Positions 1-9,093 of a stretch of DNA of 64,000 bases are shown piece after piece. This stretch comes from JAEUSG01 sp964590225. GTDB lineage: Bacteria; Fibrobacterota; OXYB2-FULL-49-7; JAEUSG01. A program made the translations under genes and the position numbers. The stretch lies in assembly GCA_964590225.1 (NCBI GenBank), contig CAZPWS010000003.1:62001-126000 (forward strand). The letters are read 5' to 3'. The notes under the pieces were generated by a model, which was not told the DNA's origin, searched no databases, and saw only the letters and a program-made list of their open reading frames with translations. The number at the start of each line of letters is the position of its first letter. Position 1 is the first letter of the stretch.

Positions 1-485
1 CCATAAATAGTATAGTTAACAGCTATAAAACCCCCTGTGATATAAACAGAATCAATTTTAGGCGCTTTATCAAGAAGCGTTATGGAGAGTGTATTTGATG
101 GTGCGCTAATACTATCATTTACTGATATTGCGAAAAGTCTATAAAATCTTTTTAAAAAGGTACCAGTTGCAGGAACGCTCCACATCCAATCATTATAAAC
201 TTGCGAAGCAGATGGGACGCTATGTACAAGAAGATTGAAAATAGAATCGCTACCTGCGGAATCTATCCGTATTGTTGCTGGAATTGAGTCTGTATAAGAA
301 AAATAGATTGCTATGGCCGGCAAGCTATCCTCCTTTGTTGATGGCGCAAGCGATAATATGTGTGGAGCTTCAGGGACTTTTCTTTGGGTTGAGTAGCGAA
401 CGGGCTCAAGGCAGGAAGCGAGCAGAAATAGAGATAGAAAGAGCGCGATTGAATGTGTTTTAATATTTTCCTTAGTAGCGTCCAT
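1..485 (-). CDS. Putative lipoprotein, C-terminus beyond the window
   Basis: Open frame leaving the window at its left edge, so the C-terminus is unseen. From the ATG at 485 it begins MDATKENIKTHS, then a hydrophobic run (IALFLSLFLLA) ending in a lipobox-like LASC, so the predicted lipidated Cys is near residue 28. After the Cys the chain is Ser/Thr/Pro-rich with beta-type alternation (IAIYFSYTDSIPATIRIDS), suggesting an envelope-exposed beta-sandwich domain. I do not recognise the family. A GAGAGA stretch 5-10 nt upstream of the ATG could be a ribosome site. The frame is continuous with the ruvX-like frame upstream (next entry), with no stop between them, so this may be either a separate internally initiated product or the tail of a fusion. 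Confidence 0.6.
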   Translation of the reverse strand, partial: MDATKENIKTHSIALFLSLFLLASCLEPVRYSTQRKVPEAPHILSLAPSTKEDSLPAIAIYFSYTDSIPATIRIDSAGSDSIFNLLVHSVPSASQVYNDWMWSVPATGTFLKRFYRLFAISVNDSISAPSNTLSITLLDKAPKIDSVYITGGFIAVNYTIY

Positions 486-902
486 GTATTCTCTCAAGAT
501 TACTGCAGCTGCGGCCCTATCTATTTCCCCTTTGTCTATTTGCCGTTTCTTGTAACCTGCTTTGCCGCACCGTCCTGAATTTATAAGTTTTTGTGCCTCG
601 AAAGTGCTATATCGTTCATCCTGTCTCTCGATTGGTGTGTTTGGGTAAGTTGATGATAGTGTTCTAATAAAACTATCAACTGCGGCGGTTTTTTCTCCTT
701 TTTCTCCATCTGTTCGCAGTGGATATCCGATAATAATTTTCTCTACGGAATACTCTTCAACTAAAAAGCCAATCCGCTGTATAGGATCAATTTTAGACTT
801 GGTGTCAATCGTCTCAAGGGGAGTTGCAATAAGCCTCGAATTATCGCTTACAGCTATTCCGATTCGTCTCTCACCAAAATCAATGCCGAGTAAAGCAGCC
901 AC
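486..902 (-). CDS. ruvX: YqgF/RuvX-family Holliday-junction resolvase-like domain (no own stop codon)
   Basis: GTG start at 902, 11 nt after the stop of the SH3 protein, with GAGAGG just upstream. The 139 codons before the lipoprotein ATG match the usual length (about 138 residues) and motif order of YqgF/RuvX: N-terminal GIDFGERRIGIAVSD with the first catalytic Asp, central IIIGYPLRTDGEKGEKT, then ERQDERYSTFEAQ, and C-terminal DKGEIDRAAAVILREY with the last acidic residue. The family is an RNase H-fold nuclease involved in 16S rRNA maturation and possibly Holliday-junction resolution, in the cytoplasm. The oddity is that no stop codon follows. The frame runs straight into the lipoprotein signal peptide, as seen directly by codon counting (902-485 is 139 codons exactly). 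Confidence 0.8.
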
Positions 903-912
903 CCGCCTCTCG

Positions 913-1368
913 TTACAATCTGGGTTTTTCCGGTCCTGCGTACTCAAGTGCCCGTCTATGACGGTTGTTTTGGTATGCCTTCAGGCCGGTTATGAGTGCG
1001 ACGAGAAAGGCCATTATTATAGCAGGAAACATGAAGGTTCTTATGAGAGGAGATTTATCACTGCTTTCGATTATCTCAACCTTTGGAGATGACATGCCAA
1101 GCTCTATCCATCCCATTTCGTTGTTAGGTGGAACAAAAACTCTCGCCCAATATTGACCTACCTGTGCTACCGCAAATTTATCCCCCTTTTTTGCCTGAAC
1201 AAGGATTTCCGATTCCGGTCTTCGCTCCCTATAAATCGGTATGAAAGGAATAAGCACATGGGCAATAAGTTTTTCTTGGTCAATCGCAGCTGGACCGGAT
1301 GAACCTTCTGTTGAGAAAACAGATGTAGTTGCTACCAAAAGCAAAAAAACAATGCTAAGTATCCTCAT
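913..1368 (-). CDS. SH3-domain envelope protein with C-terminal membrane anchor
   Basis: 151 residues from the ATG at 1368, chosen over an in-frame ATG at 1419 because AGGGAA lies 7 nt upstream of it and because the protein then starts directly with a signal peptide (MRILSIVFLLLVATTSVFS). The central part (RESEILVQAKKGDKFAVAQ..YWARVFVP..GWIEL) has the spacing of bacterial SH3 domains, which bind peptidoglycan or peptides in the envelope. A hydrophobic helix follows (FPAIIMAFLVALITGL), then a basic tail ending EKPRL, so the domain should sit in the periplasm anchored at its C-terminus. It is located between lpxK and ruvX in the same minus-strand train. The exact role is unknown. Confidence 0.65.
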   Translation of the reverse strand: MRILSIVFLLLVATTSVFSTEGSSGPAAIDQEKLIAHVLIPFIPIYRERRPESEILVQAKKGDKFAVAQVGQYWARVFVPPNNEMGWIELGMSSPKVEIIESSDKSPLIRTFMFPAIIMAFLVALITGLKAYQNNRHRRALEYAGPEKPRL

Positions 1369-1415
1369 TTTAGTTTCCCTGTATTTAAAGCCCTTGTAGA
1401 AACATATATATATAT

Positions 1416-2420
1416 TCATCCATTTTGAAAGTGTAGATTAAGAAGTTTTTCCTTAAAACTTTCATGGGCGGATATTTTCATTCTTATTCTGAGTCCATAA
1501 ATGGCTAAATCTATGCCATGAAGTCTGGCTAAATCCTTTTCGGTTGTTAAAAGAGGGATACCCTTGGCCTGTTTTTGCAGGTGCAGTAATTCTTCGGCAT
1601 CAAAAGGATAGTGGTCAGGATATGAGATTGAACCGGCTATTTCAATATTGATTTCACGGGCAGACCGTTCGAATTTATTATGCCCCTCAATTCCAGAAAA
1701 AAGAAAAAATGGCTTGCCAGCAACTGATTGAATCGGAATATTCATTTTTTCCGGAGTAATAACAGAATCTGGCACCCGTTGTGCGGTATAGATTGGACCA
1801 TTAAATCCTTTGGCACGCACAGCAGCTGAAATTGAATTTATATTGTCAATTGGGTAGGATTCTCCTGTAATAATAATTATATCTGCTCTCCCAATGGCAG
1901 AAAGCGGTTCCCGCAACATGCCGTAAGGGAGATATCCCCCTCCAAACGGGTTGTGCACATCGAGCAATAGGATATTCATGTCCCTGTGAAGTTTGCGGTG
2001 CGAGAAACCGTCATCAAGGATGATGGTATGCTGACCAAACTTTTTTAATAGAACAGAGCCACTTTTAAACCGGTCAGCTGCTATCCCTATGGGACAATTT
2101 AATCTTTCAGATATCAGTTTTGGCTCATCGCCAATTTCTCTATAGGTTAGTTGAGCGGTTTCTTTAACGATATATGGTCTTGCCGATTTTCTCCCGTATC
2201 CTCTACTAAGTATTGCTATTGGGATTCCAGCTTCCTTAAGTATCTCGCCTATTGCTATAACTATGGGGGTTTTACCCGTCCCGCCTGAAGTTATGTTTCC
2301 TACTGAAATTACCTTTGTGGGAAGTTTTCTTACCGGCAGAGCGTTAAAATCGTATAACTTTTTTCGTACGGTCGAAGCTATGGCGAATGGTATTGAAGAG
2401 AGAAAAAGGCCGCCGCGCAT
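1416..2420 (-). CDS. lpxK: Tetraacyldisaccharide 4'-kinase
   Basis: 334 residues, usual size for LpxK, which phosphorylates the 4' position of the lipid A disaccharide at the inner membrane. The P-loop variant typical of the family, GNITSGGTGKTP, is at residues 41-52, preceded by an amphipathic N-terminal segment (GGLFLSSIPFAIA) expected to touch the membrane. Later family-type stretches are visible: LSRGYGR, ADRFKSG, LDDGFSHRKLHRDMNILLLD, and TTEKDLARL near the C-terminus. It starts 2 nt after the era stop. Its presence is the clearest evidence in this window that the organism makes lipid A and has an outer membrane. Confidence 0.95.
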   Translation of the reverse strand: MRGGLFLSSIPFAIASTVRKKLYDFNALPVRKLPTKVISVGNITSGGTGKTPIVIAIGEILKEAGIPIAILSRGYGRKSARPYIVKETAQLTYREIGDEPKLISERLNCPIGIAADRFKSGSVLLKKFGQHTIILDDGFSHRKLHRDMNILLLDVHNPFGGGYLPYGMLREPLSAIGRADIIIITGESYPIDNINSISAAVRAKGFNGPIYTAQRVPDSVITPEKMNIPIQSVAGKPFFLFSGIEGHNKFERSAREINIEIAGSISYPDHYPFDAEELLHLQKQAKGIPLLTTEKDLARLHGIDLAIYGLRIRMKISAHESFKEKLLNLHFQNG

Positions 2421-2422
2421 AA

Positions 2423-3310
2423 CTATCTTCTATTGCGGAATTTTCCGCCTCTTTTGGGTTTCTTCGCTTTAACAATAAGCGATAGTTTAACGGGCTGTTC
2501 GAAGTAGTCTCTTAACCGTTTTTGTGCGAAGAGCCGAATCTTTTTGATAAAGGAACCCTTGTCACCAATAAGCATTCCTCTATGTCGTTCATTTTCGACA
2601 TTGATCAAGGCGTCGATAGAAATTCCAGTATCACTGTTATCTCTAATTTCTTCTATTGTAACAGTTGTGTGGTAGGGAATTTCCTTTTCTGTGTTTAGAT
2701 ATATCTGTTCTCTAATAAACTCGGCAGCGGCAAACGAGTCGTCCATGTCTGTAATTTCTTCGGCTTCGTAAATGAAGTTGTTTTCTGGCGCGTATTTTTT
2801 TAGAAGAGAGATTAGTGTGTCAACATTATCTCCCGTTAACGCGCTAATGGGAATAAATTCTGCCACTTTAGTCCACTTTGAAATAGCATCCACAATGGGA
2901 ATAGCCTTTATATTGCTTGATAAATCCATTTTGTTTAGCGCAACTATTACGGGCTTATTCAGCTTTTCAATAGATTTAAGAATTGTCTTATCGTTTTCGC
3001 CAAGCCCTTTAATCATATCGATAACAAAAAGGATAATGTCTGTTTCGTGAGCGGCGTGTTCGGCAACCCTATTGACTCTGGCTGCTCGTTCGCCGATAGG
3101 TTTTCCTATTCCTGGCGTGTCGTAAAACAACAATTGGCAGTTTTGTTCAGTAAGTATGCCAAGGATCCTGTTTTCGGTTGTTTGTGGTTTGTCTGTAACT
3201 ATGGATATCTTTTTGTTGACTAAGCGGTTTATGAGAGTCGATTTTCCCGCATTGGGACTTCCCATGATAGCAATTGCAGCGCTGAATTTCTTGTCGGTGG
3301 GCGATTCCAC
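2423..3310 (-). CDS. era: GTPase Era, 16S rRNA-binding ribosome assembly factor
   Basis: 295 residues from a GTG start at 3310, a typical Era length. The GTPase domain shows G1 GSPNAGKS (17-24), G3 DTPG (64-67) and G4 NKMD (126-129). The C-terminal KH-type RNA-binding domain (about 205-290) contains GMLIGDKGSFIKKI, the GXXG-type loop region. Era binds the 3' end of 16S rRNA during 30S maturation. A basic tail (KKPKRGGKFRNRR) ends the protein. It lies 7 nt after the carA stop and 2 nt before lpxK, so it should be co-transcribed with them. The start could alternatively be a few codons inside, but no better ribosome site is seen. Confidence 0.95.
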   Translation of the reverse strand: MESPTDKKFSAAIAIMGSPNAGKSTLINRLVNKKISIVTDKPQTTENRILGILTEQNCQLLFYDTPGIGKPIGERAARVNRVAEHAAHETDIILFVIDMIKGLGENDKTILKSIEKLNKPVIVALNKMDLSSNIKAIPIVDAISKWTKVAEFIPISALTGDNVDTLISLLKKYAPENNFIYEAEEITDMDDSFAAAEFIREQIYLNTEKEIPYHTTVTIEEIRDNSDTGISIDALINVENERHRGMLIGDKGSFIKKIRLFAQKRLRDYFEQPVKLSLIVKAKKPKRGGKFRNRR

Positions 3311-3317
3311 TTTATTC

Positions 3318-4439
3318 TTATTTGCCCTTTTTCATCATAGCGGTAAATGTTTCAAAGAGATATCTCGAATCGTGAGGTCCTGGCGCAGATTCCGGATGAT
3401 ATTGAACAGAAAAAGCCTTATACTTTTTGCTTTTTATTCCCTCTATTGTTTTGTCGTTAAGGTTGATGTGGGTGACCTCAATGTTTTTACCCCGAAGCGA
3501 ATTTGCATCTGAACAGAAACCATGGTTCTGTGAAGTAATCTCTATGGCGCCTGTCTTGATATTTTTGACAGGGTGATTACCACCCCTATGGCCGAATTTA
3601 AGTTTGTATGTTTTTCCGCCAAGTGCAATTGTAAGAATCTGGTGACCCAGGCAGATTCCAAATATTGGCAGTTTTCCTAACAGGCTCTTTACCGTTTCTA
3701 TTGCGTAGGTTACTGCTGCAGGATCGCCAGGACCATTAGAAAGGAAGACTCCATTTGGTTTCATCGCCATAATCTCTTTTGCGGTAGTAGTAGCAGGCAC
3801 TACAGTTACAGAGCAGCCATGCGAAACAAGAAGCCGGAGTATATTCCGTTTAATACCAAAGTCCAGTACCACAACTTTATATTGTGGTTTTGTAAAGTTA
3901 TTTTTGTTGTTTCCAACAATATCAATAAGAGGCTTATCCCATTTGTAGCTCTTTTTACAGGAAACCTCTTTTGCGAGGTCGCGACCGGCCATTTTGGGGT
4001 ATTTGGCCAGTTTCTCCAGAAGTATCTCAGTAGAATCATCCTTTGTTGAAATAATTCCGTTCATTGCCCCTTTTTCACGAATATGCTTTACAAGCATTCT
4101 GGTATCGATACCATCGATTCCCATAACTCCCGATTCTTTCAAGTAGTCAGAAAGGCTTTTCGTTGAACGCCAATTGCTAACCGCCGCGCTATTTTCTTTT
4201 ACAATAAACCCCGCAGCCTGTATTCTTGACGATTCTGCGTCGGATGGATTTGTGCCGTAGTTCCCCTGCAATGGGTATGTCATTGTCACTATTTGGTCGC
4301 GATAGGATGGGTCAGTAAGAATTTCTTGGTATCCGCACATGGCGGTATTAAATACCACTTCACCACATTTTTCCCCTTCGGCACCGAAGCTTTTACCGAT
4401 AAATTTTGTTCCATCTTCAAGTAATAGTACAGCTTTCAT
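3318..4439 (-). CDS. carA: Carbamoyl-phosphate synthase small (glutaminase) subunit
   Basis: 373 residues. The N-terminal CarA-specific domain (MKAVLLLEDGTKFIGKSFGA) is followed by a class I glutamine amidotransferase domain with the catalytic triad visible: Cys263 in GICLGHQ, His348 and Glu350 in YHPESAPGP. It hydrolyses glutamine and channels ammonia to CarB to make carbamoyl phosphate for pyrimidine and arginine synthesis. The ATG directly follows the purF stop (TAAATG), suggesting translational coupling. carA is not adjacent to carB here, because purF sits between them, which is an unusual order. Confidence 0.97.
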   Translation of the reverse strand: MKAVLLLEDGTKFIGKSFGAEGEKCGEVVFNTAMCGYQEILTDPSYRDQIVTMTYPLQGNYGTNPSDAESSRIQAAGFIVKENSAAVSNWRSTKSLSDYLKESGVMGIDGIDTRMLVKHIREKGAMNGIISTKDDSTEILLEKLAKYPKMAGRDLAKEVSCKKSYKWDKPLIDIVGNNKNNFTKPQYKVVVLDFGIKRNILRLLVSHGCSVTVVPATTTAKEIMAMKPNGVFLSNGPGDPAAVTYAIETVKSLLGKLPIFGICLGHQILTIALGGKTYKLKFGHRGGNHPVKNIKTGAIEITSQNHGFCSDANSLRGKNIEVTHINLNDKTIEGIKSKKYKAFSVQYHPESAPGPHDSRYLFETFTAMMKKGK

Positions 4440-5834
4440 TTATTCTCTCTCTAAAATGTGTTTGGTTGTTGAAGAGTTTCCCATAGGGTATTTCCCTGAA
4501 AAGCAGGCATAGCAGTAATTATTAAAATCGTCCCCCGCGCATTTCATAAGACCTTTTATAGAAAGATATCCAAGAGAATCAGCACCGAGATACCGCCGAG
4601 TTTCTTCAATAGTTTTATTTGAGGCAATTAATTCATCTTTGCTTGGAAAGTCCATTCCGTAAAAGCATGGGTTGCCAATTGGGGGAGAAGAAACCCTGAT
4701 GTGTACCTCTTTTGCTCCAGCTGAGTAAAGGAGTGAGACAAGTTGTTTTAGCGTTGTTCCACGGACAATAGAATCTTCTACAATTACTACTCGTCTATCT
4801 TTTAATACGCCTCTTACAGGATTAAATTTAAGCTTAACCTTTGCGTCTCTATCACCTTGAACAGGGCTTATAAATGTCCTGCCAACATAGTGGTTTCTAA
4901 TAAGTCCTATTTCGAACGGTATGCCAGATGCTTTTGCGTAACCAAGCGCTGCTGTATTGCTGCTGTCCGGGACAGAGATTACTATGTCTGCTTTTGCCGG
5001 ATGCTCTCTTGCAAGCTCGCTACCAAGAGCTCTTCTGACTCTGTCAACGCTATGCTTGAATATACGCGAGTCCGGCCGCGAAAAGTAAATAAACTCAAAG
5101 ATGCAGTGCGCTTTGGTTTTTTGTTTTGAAAATGTAATTGATTTTAAACCAGAAGGTCCAATAATGAGCATTTCCCCAGGTTCAATGTCTCTCTCGTATG
5201 TTGCGCCCATAATATCAAGGGCGCATGTTTCTGAGGCAACCACGAATGTATCTTTATATCGTCCAAGACAGAGCGGGCGGACACCAAAGGGATCGCGAGC
5301 AGCAATCAGCTGTTTAGCAGACAAAAAAACAAGCGAGTATGCCCCCCTTATTTTTTTTAGGGCATCGACGATGGTGTCGGGAAGGCTCTTTTTATAAGAA
5401 CGGGCTATTAAATGCAGAAAAACCTCGCTGTCGTTTGTAGAGTGAAATATGGATCCGCTCTTTTCCATGTTCTTGCGGAGTTCTCCTGCGTTAACAAGAT
5501 TTCCGTTGTGTGCAACGGCAAGTTGGCCGCCCTTGTAGCTTACAAGGATTGGCTGTGAATTGATAAGATTGGAGCTTCCCGTAGTCGAATATCTTGTATG
5601 AGCGATTGCAATGTTTCCGCTGAAATTATCCACCCTTCCCATTTTCCGGACCATGTTTGAAACAAGTCCCTGTGTCTTGTAACATTTGATTGTTGCTCCG
5701 TTGCTCACAGCAAGTCCGGCGCTCTCCTGTCCTCTGTGCTGGAGAGCATGAAGTCCCAGCGAAGCCATGCTTACAGCATCTTTCGAGCCGTAAACACCTA
5801 CTATACCACACTCTTCGTGAAATTTGTCGGTCAC
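4440..5834 (-). CDS. purF: Amidophosphoribosyltransferase (iron-sulfur type)
   Basis: 464 residues, GTG start at 5834 with a GGGAGG ribosome site. PurF commits PRPP to purine synthesis using glutamine nitrogen. The N-terminal nucleophile Cys is residue 9 (EECGIVGVYG), implying an 8-residue propeptide. The PRPP-binding loop VVIVEDSIVRGTT is present. Four cysteines match the 4Fe-4S ligands of the Bacillus-type enzyme: one in KAHCIFEF, one in GNPCFYGMDF and two in CYACFSGKYP. By analogy this enzyme should be processed at the propeptide and be oxygen-sensitive. It is embedded between the two carbamoyl-phosphate synthase subunits. Confidence 0.97.
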   Translation of the reverse strand: MTDKFHEECGIVGVYGSKDAVSMASLGLHALQHRGQESAGLAVSNGATIKCYKTQGLVSNMVRKMGRVDNFSGNIAIAHTRYSTTGSSNLINSQPILVSYKGGQLAVAHNGNLVNAGELRKNMEKSGSIFHSTNDSEVFLHLIARSYKKSLPDTIVDALKKIRGAYSLVFLSAKQLIAARDPFGVRPLCLGRYKDTFVVASETCALDIMGATYERDIEPGEMLIIGPSGLKSITFSKQKTKAHCIFEFIYFSRPDSRIFKHSVDRVRRALGSELAREHPAKADIVISVPDSSNTAALGYAKASGIPFEIGLIRNHYVGRTFISPVQGDRDAKVKLKFNPVRGVLKDRRVVIVEDSIVRGTTLKQLVSLLYSAGAKEVHIRVSSPPIGNPCFYGMDFPSKDELIASNKTIEETRRYLGADSLGYLSIKGLMKCAGDDFNNYCYACFSGKYPMGNSSTTKHILERE

Positions 5835-5849
5835 TTTTGCAACCTCCCT

Positions 5850-8800
5850 TTAACGGTAATGGTCCTGGAGCGGTTTAACATCAATCGAAGATTCCCTCAT
5901 TTTCTTTAAAGCTTCCACCACCGCAGATGCAGCTCTTTTGGTCGTTACATAGGGAATACCCCTGTCAAGTGCCGTCCGTCTTATGGAAAATGAGTCTAAC
6001 ATTGATTTTCGATCTTCGGATGTGTTAATAATAAAATCTATCTGTCCACTGCTTAGTAAATCGATGATATTTGGTTTACCGTCTGAAAGTTTAAGCACGA
6101 ATTCGGAAGGGATATTGTTTTTTACAAATTCTAGACTTGTGCCCCTTGTTGCGCAAATCGAAAAACCGAGTTTATGTAGCTCGCGTGCAAACTCAACAGC
6201 CTTTTCCTTGTCGCTATCTTTTACAGATATAAATACCTTACCTTTTTCGGGGAGCGTATTTCCAGAGGCCATTTGTGATTTGGCATAAGCCATGGCAAAG
6301 TTGCTGTCCACTCCCATAACTTCGCCTGTCGAAAGCATTTCCGGCCCAAGAACGGGGTCAACCCCTGGAAATTTAATAAACGGAAAGACCGCTTCCTTAA
6401 CTGCAACATGCTTTACAACCTTCTCGTGTGTGAATTTAAGCTCATTGAGGGTTTTGCCGGCCTGAATTTTTGCCGCAAGTTTAGCCAGTGGAATGCCGAT
6501 TGTCTTTGAAACAAAGGGGACAGTCCGCGATGCCCGTGGATTAACTTCAAGTATGTATATGGCGTCGTCCTTTACCGCAAACTGGATATTTATTAGCCCT
6601 CTTACATCAAGCTCTTTTGCTAGTAGCACCGTTTGCCGTTTTATTTCTGCGATAACGGCTGGCTTTAAACTGACAGGTGGTAGCGAACAGGCAGAGTCGC
6701 CGGAATGGATACCGGCTTCCTCGATGTGTTCCATTACACCGGCAACAACCACAGTTGAGCCATCGCAAATCGCATCAACATCAACTTCAGAGGCGTCATC
6801 GAGAAATTTGTCAATAAGTACTGGGTGTTCTGGTGAAGCTTCAAGGGCGCTTTCGAAACAGGCCATTAGTGATGATTCGTTATACACAACCTCCATTGCC
6901 CGTCCTCCAAGAACGAAACTTGGACGGATTAGAATAGGAAAACCAATTCTGCGAGCTATGGCGAGTGTTTCGTCGTAGCTTCTTGCGGTGCCGCTTTCGG
7001 GTTGTCTGAGTTGTAGTTTATCGATAACTTCTTTGAAAAGCTTGCGATCTTCTGCTCTGTCAATAGATTCAGGGCTTGTTCCAATAATTGGAACTCCTGC
7101 GTCCTTAAGTTGGTTAGAAAGCTTTAGCGGAGTTTGTCCGCCAAACTGAACTATCACGCCATCCGGTTTTTCTTTGTCAACAATGTTCATTACATCTTCA
7201 AAGGTAAGCGGTTCGAAATAAAGCTTATCTGAAGTGTCGTAATCGGTTGAAACTGTTTCAGGATTGCAATTGACCATTATCGATTCCACACCAATTTCTC
7301 TAAGCGCGAAACTTGCGTGCACACAGCAATAATCAAACTCAATTCCCTGTCCAATACGGTTAGGACCACCGCCAAGAATCATTATTTTTCTGCGAGGGTT
7401 TGGGTCGGCCTCGCATTCCTGTTCGTAGGTGGAATAAAGGTAGGGAGTATTGGCTTCAAATTCAGCTCCACAGGTATCCACTGTTTTATAAACTGGAGCA
7501 ATCCCAGATTGTTTTCTTGTGTTGCGGAAATCCATCTCTTTAATGCCGTAGAGGGAAGCAAGATAGTTGTCGGAAAAACCATACTCCTTGATCTCACGAA
7601 GAAATTCCGGCGTTGGTAGCTCATTTTTGGCTGCGAGTTTCTTTAGCTCAATTTCTTTTTGAACAATTTGCTGTATGTTTGTCAAAAACCATGGGTCTAT
7701 ACCTGTCAATGTATATATCTCATCAACTTGCAAGCCTCGCCTCAATCCCTCGGCAATGTACCAAAGTCTGTCCCAATAGGGTTTTTGAAGGCGTTCTTTC
7801 AGAAAAGAATCAGGTGTTCCGCTGTCTCTGTAAACGGGTTCAAGATGTTTATTGTCGAGACTAAATCTTCCGATTTCAAGCGAACGGATTGCTTTATGCA
7901 GAGATTCCTTGAATGTTCGACCAATCGCCATTGCTTCGCCTACCGATTTCATCTGCACTGTGAGCGTAGGGTCGGCCTTTTTAAACTTTTCAAAAGTGAA
8001 TCTTGGAAATTTAACTACACAATAGTCAATTGTCGGTTCAAATGAGGCGGGTGTCTTTTTTGTTATATCATTTGGAATTTCGTCAAGCGTGTAGCCTATG
8101 GCAAGTTTTGCAGCTATTTTGGCAATGGGAAATCCCGTTGCTTTAGAGGCAAGTGCGGAAGAACGGGATACTCTCGGGTTCATTTCAATAACATAGAGCT
8201 TGCCGTTCTTGGGATTAACGGCAAACTGTATATTTGAGCCGCCTGTTTCTACTCCTATTGCTCTGATTATTTTGAGTGCAGCGTCACGCATAAGCTGGTA
8301 TTCTATATCTGTAAGCGTTTGTGCCGGTGCCACTGTAATAGAGTCGCCAGTATGTACACCCATAGGATCAAGATTTTCTATCGAACAGACAATCACAACA
8401 TTGTCTTTTTTATCACGCATAACTTCAAGCTCGTACTCTTTCCAGCCTATAACGGACTCTTCAACCAGAATTTGCCGCCTTGGCGAAAGGTTGAGTCCCC
8501 ACTCGGCATACTTCTTGTACTCTTCCATGTTGTTAGCGATGTTTCCACCCATCCCGCCAAGTGTAAATGAGGGTCTTATGATGGCCGGAAAGCCAACAGT
8601 TTTTATTACGCTCATTGCCTCATCCATACTATGGGCCATGCCACTTTTGGGAACAAGAAGGCCAATGTCCTGAATAATCTTCTTGAACAGATCGCGCTTT
8701 TCTGCTTTATTAATGGATTCGAGATTTGCGCCTAACATTCGTACCTTGTGCTTTTTTAAGATGCCTCTTTCAGCAAGGGCCACAGCCATATTAAGCCCTG

Positions 8801-9080
8801 TTTGTCCGCCGAGAGTGGGCAGGAGAGAATCCGGCTTTTCTTTTTCAATAATTTTCTCAATTATTTCAGGGGTTATTGGTTCGACATAGGTTTTATCGGC
8901 AAGTTCAGGGTCGGTCATTATAGTAGCTGGATTACTGTTGATCAGAACGACTTCGATTCCTTCCGATTTAAGTACCTTGCAGGCCTGTGAGCCGGAGTAA
9001 TCGAATTCGCATGACTGGCCGATAACAATAGGGCCGCTACCTATGATAAGAACTTTTTTAATTTTCGGGTCTCTTGGCAC
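5850..9080 (-). CDS. carB: Carbamoyl-phosphate synthase large subunit
   Basis: 1076 residues, GTG start at 9080 preceded by GAGAGGTAAAGA. The typical duplicated ATP-grasp architecture is visible. The first half opens VLIIGSGPIVIGQSCEFDYSG, and the second opens around residue 560 with IMILGGGPNRIGQGIEFDYC. Each has its own ATP-grasp signatures (EMNPRVSRSSALASKATG and EVNPRASRTVPFVSKTIG). The C-terminal MGS-like allosteric domain (from about residue 940, VFISVKDSDKEKAVEFA) is where UMP or ornithine act in other bacteria. It works with CarA and is located 13 nt after pyrG and 15 nt before purF. Confidence 0.98.
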   Translation of the reverse strand: MPRDPKIKKVLIIGSGPIVIGQSCEFDYSGSQACKVLKSEGIEVVLINSNPATIMTDPELADKTYVEPITPEIIEKIIEKEKPDSLLPTLGGQTGLNMAVALAERGILKKHKVRMLGANLESINKAEKRDLFKKIIQDIGLLVPKSGMAHSMDEAMSVIKTVGFPAIIRPSFTLGGMGGNIANNMEEYKKYAEWGLNLSPRRQILVEESVIGWKEYELEVMRDKKDNVVIVCSIENLDPMGVHTGDSITVAPAQTLTDIEYQLMRDAALKIIRAIGVETGGSNIQFAVNPKNGKLYVIEMNPRVSRSSALASKATGFPIAKIAAKLAIGYTLDEIPNDITKKTPASFEPTIDYCVVKFPRFTFEKFKKADPTLTVQMKSVGEAMAIGRTFKESLHKAIRSLEIGRFSLDNKHLEPVYRDSGTPDSFLKERLQKPYWDRLWYIAEGLRRGLQVDEIYTLTGIDPWFLTNIQQIVQKEIELKKLAAKNELPTPEFLREIKEYGFSDNYLASLYGIKEMDFRNTRKQSGIAPVYKTVDTCGAEFEANTPYLYSTYEQECEADPNPRRKIMILGGGPNRIGQGIEFDYCCVHASFALREIGVESIMVNCNPETVSTDYDTSDKLYFEPLTFEDVMNIVDKEKPDGVIVQFGGQTPLKLSNQLKDAGVPIIGTSPESIDRAEDRKLFKEVIDKLQLRQPESGTARSYDETLAIARRIGFPILIRPSFVLGGRAMEVVYNESSLMACFESALEASPEHPVLIDKFLDDASEVDVDAICDGSTVVVAGVMEHIEEAGIHSGDSACSLPPVSLKPAVIAEIKRQTVLLAKELDVRGLINIQFAVKDDAIYILEVNPRASRTVPFVSKTIGIPLAKLAAKIQAGKTLNELKFTHEKVVKHVAVKEAVFPFIKFPGVDPVLGPEMLSTGEVMGVDSNFAMAYAKSQMASGNTLPEKGKVFISVKDSDKEKAVEFARELHKLGFSICATRGTSLEFVKNNIPSEFVLKLSDGKPNIIDLLSSGQIDFIINTSEDRKSMLDSFSIRRTALDRGIPYVTTKRAASAVVEALKKMRESSIDVKPLQDHYR

Positions 9081-9093
9081 TCTTTACCTCTCT

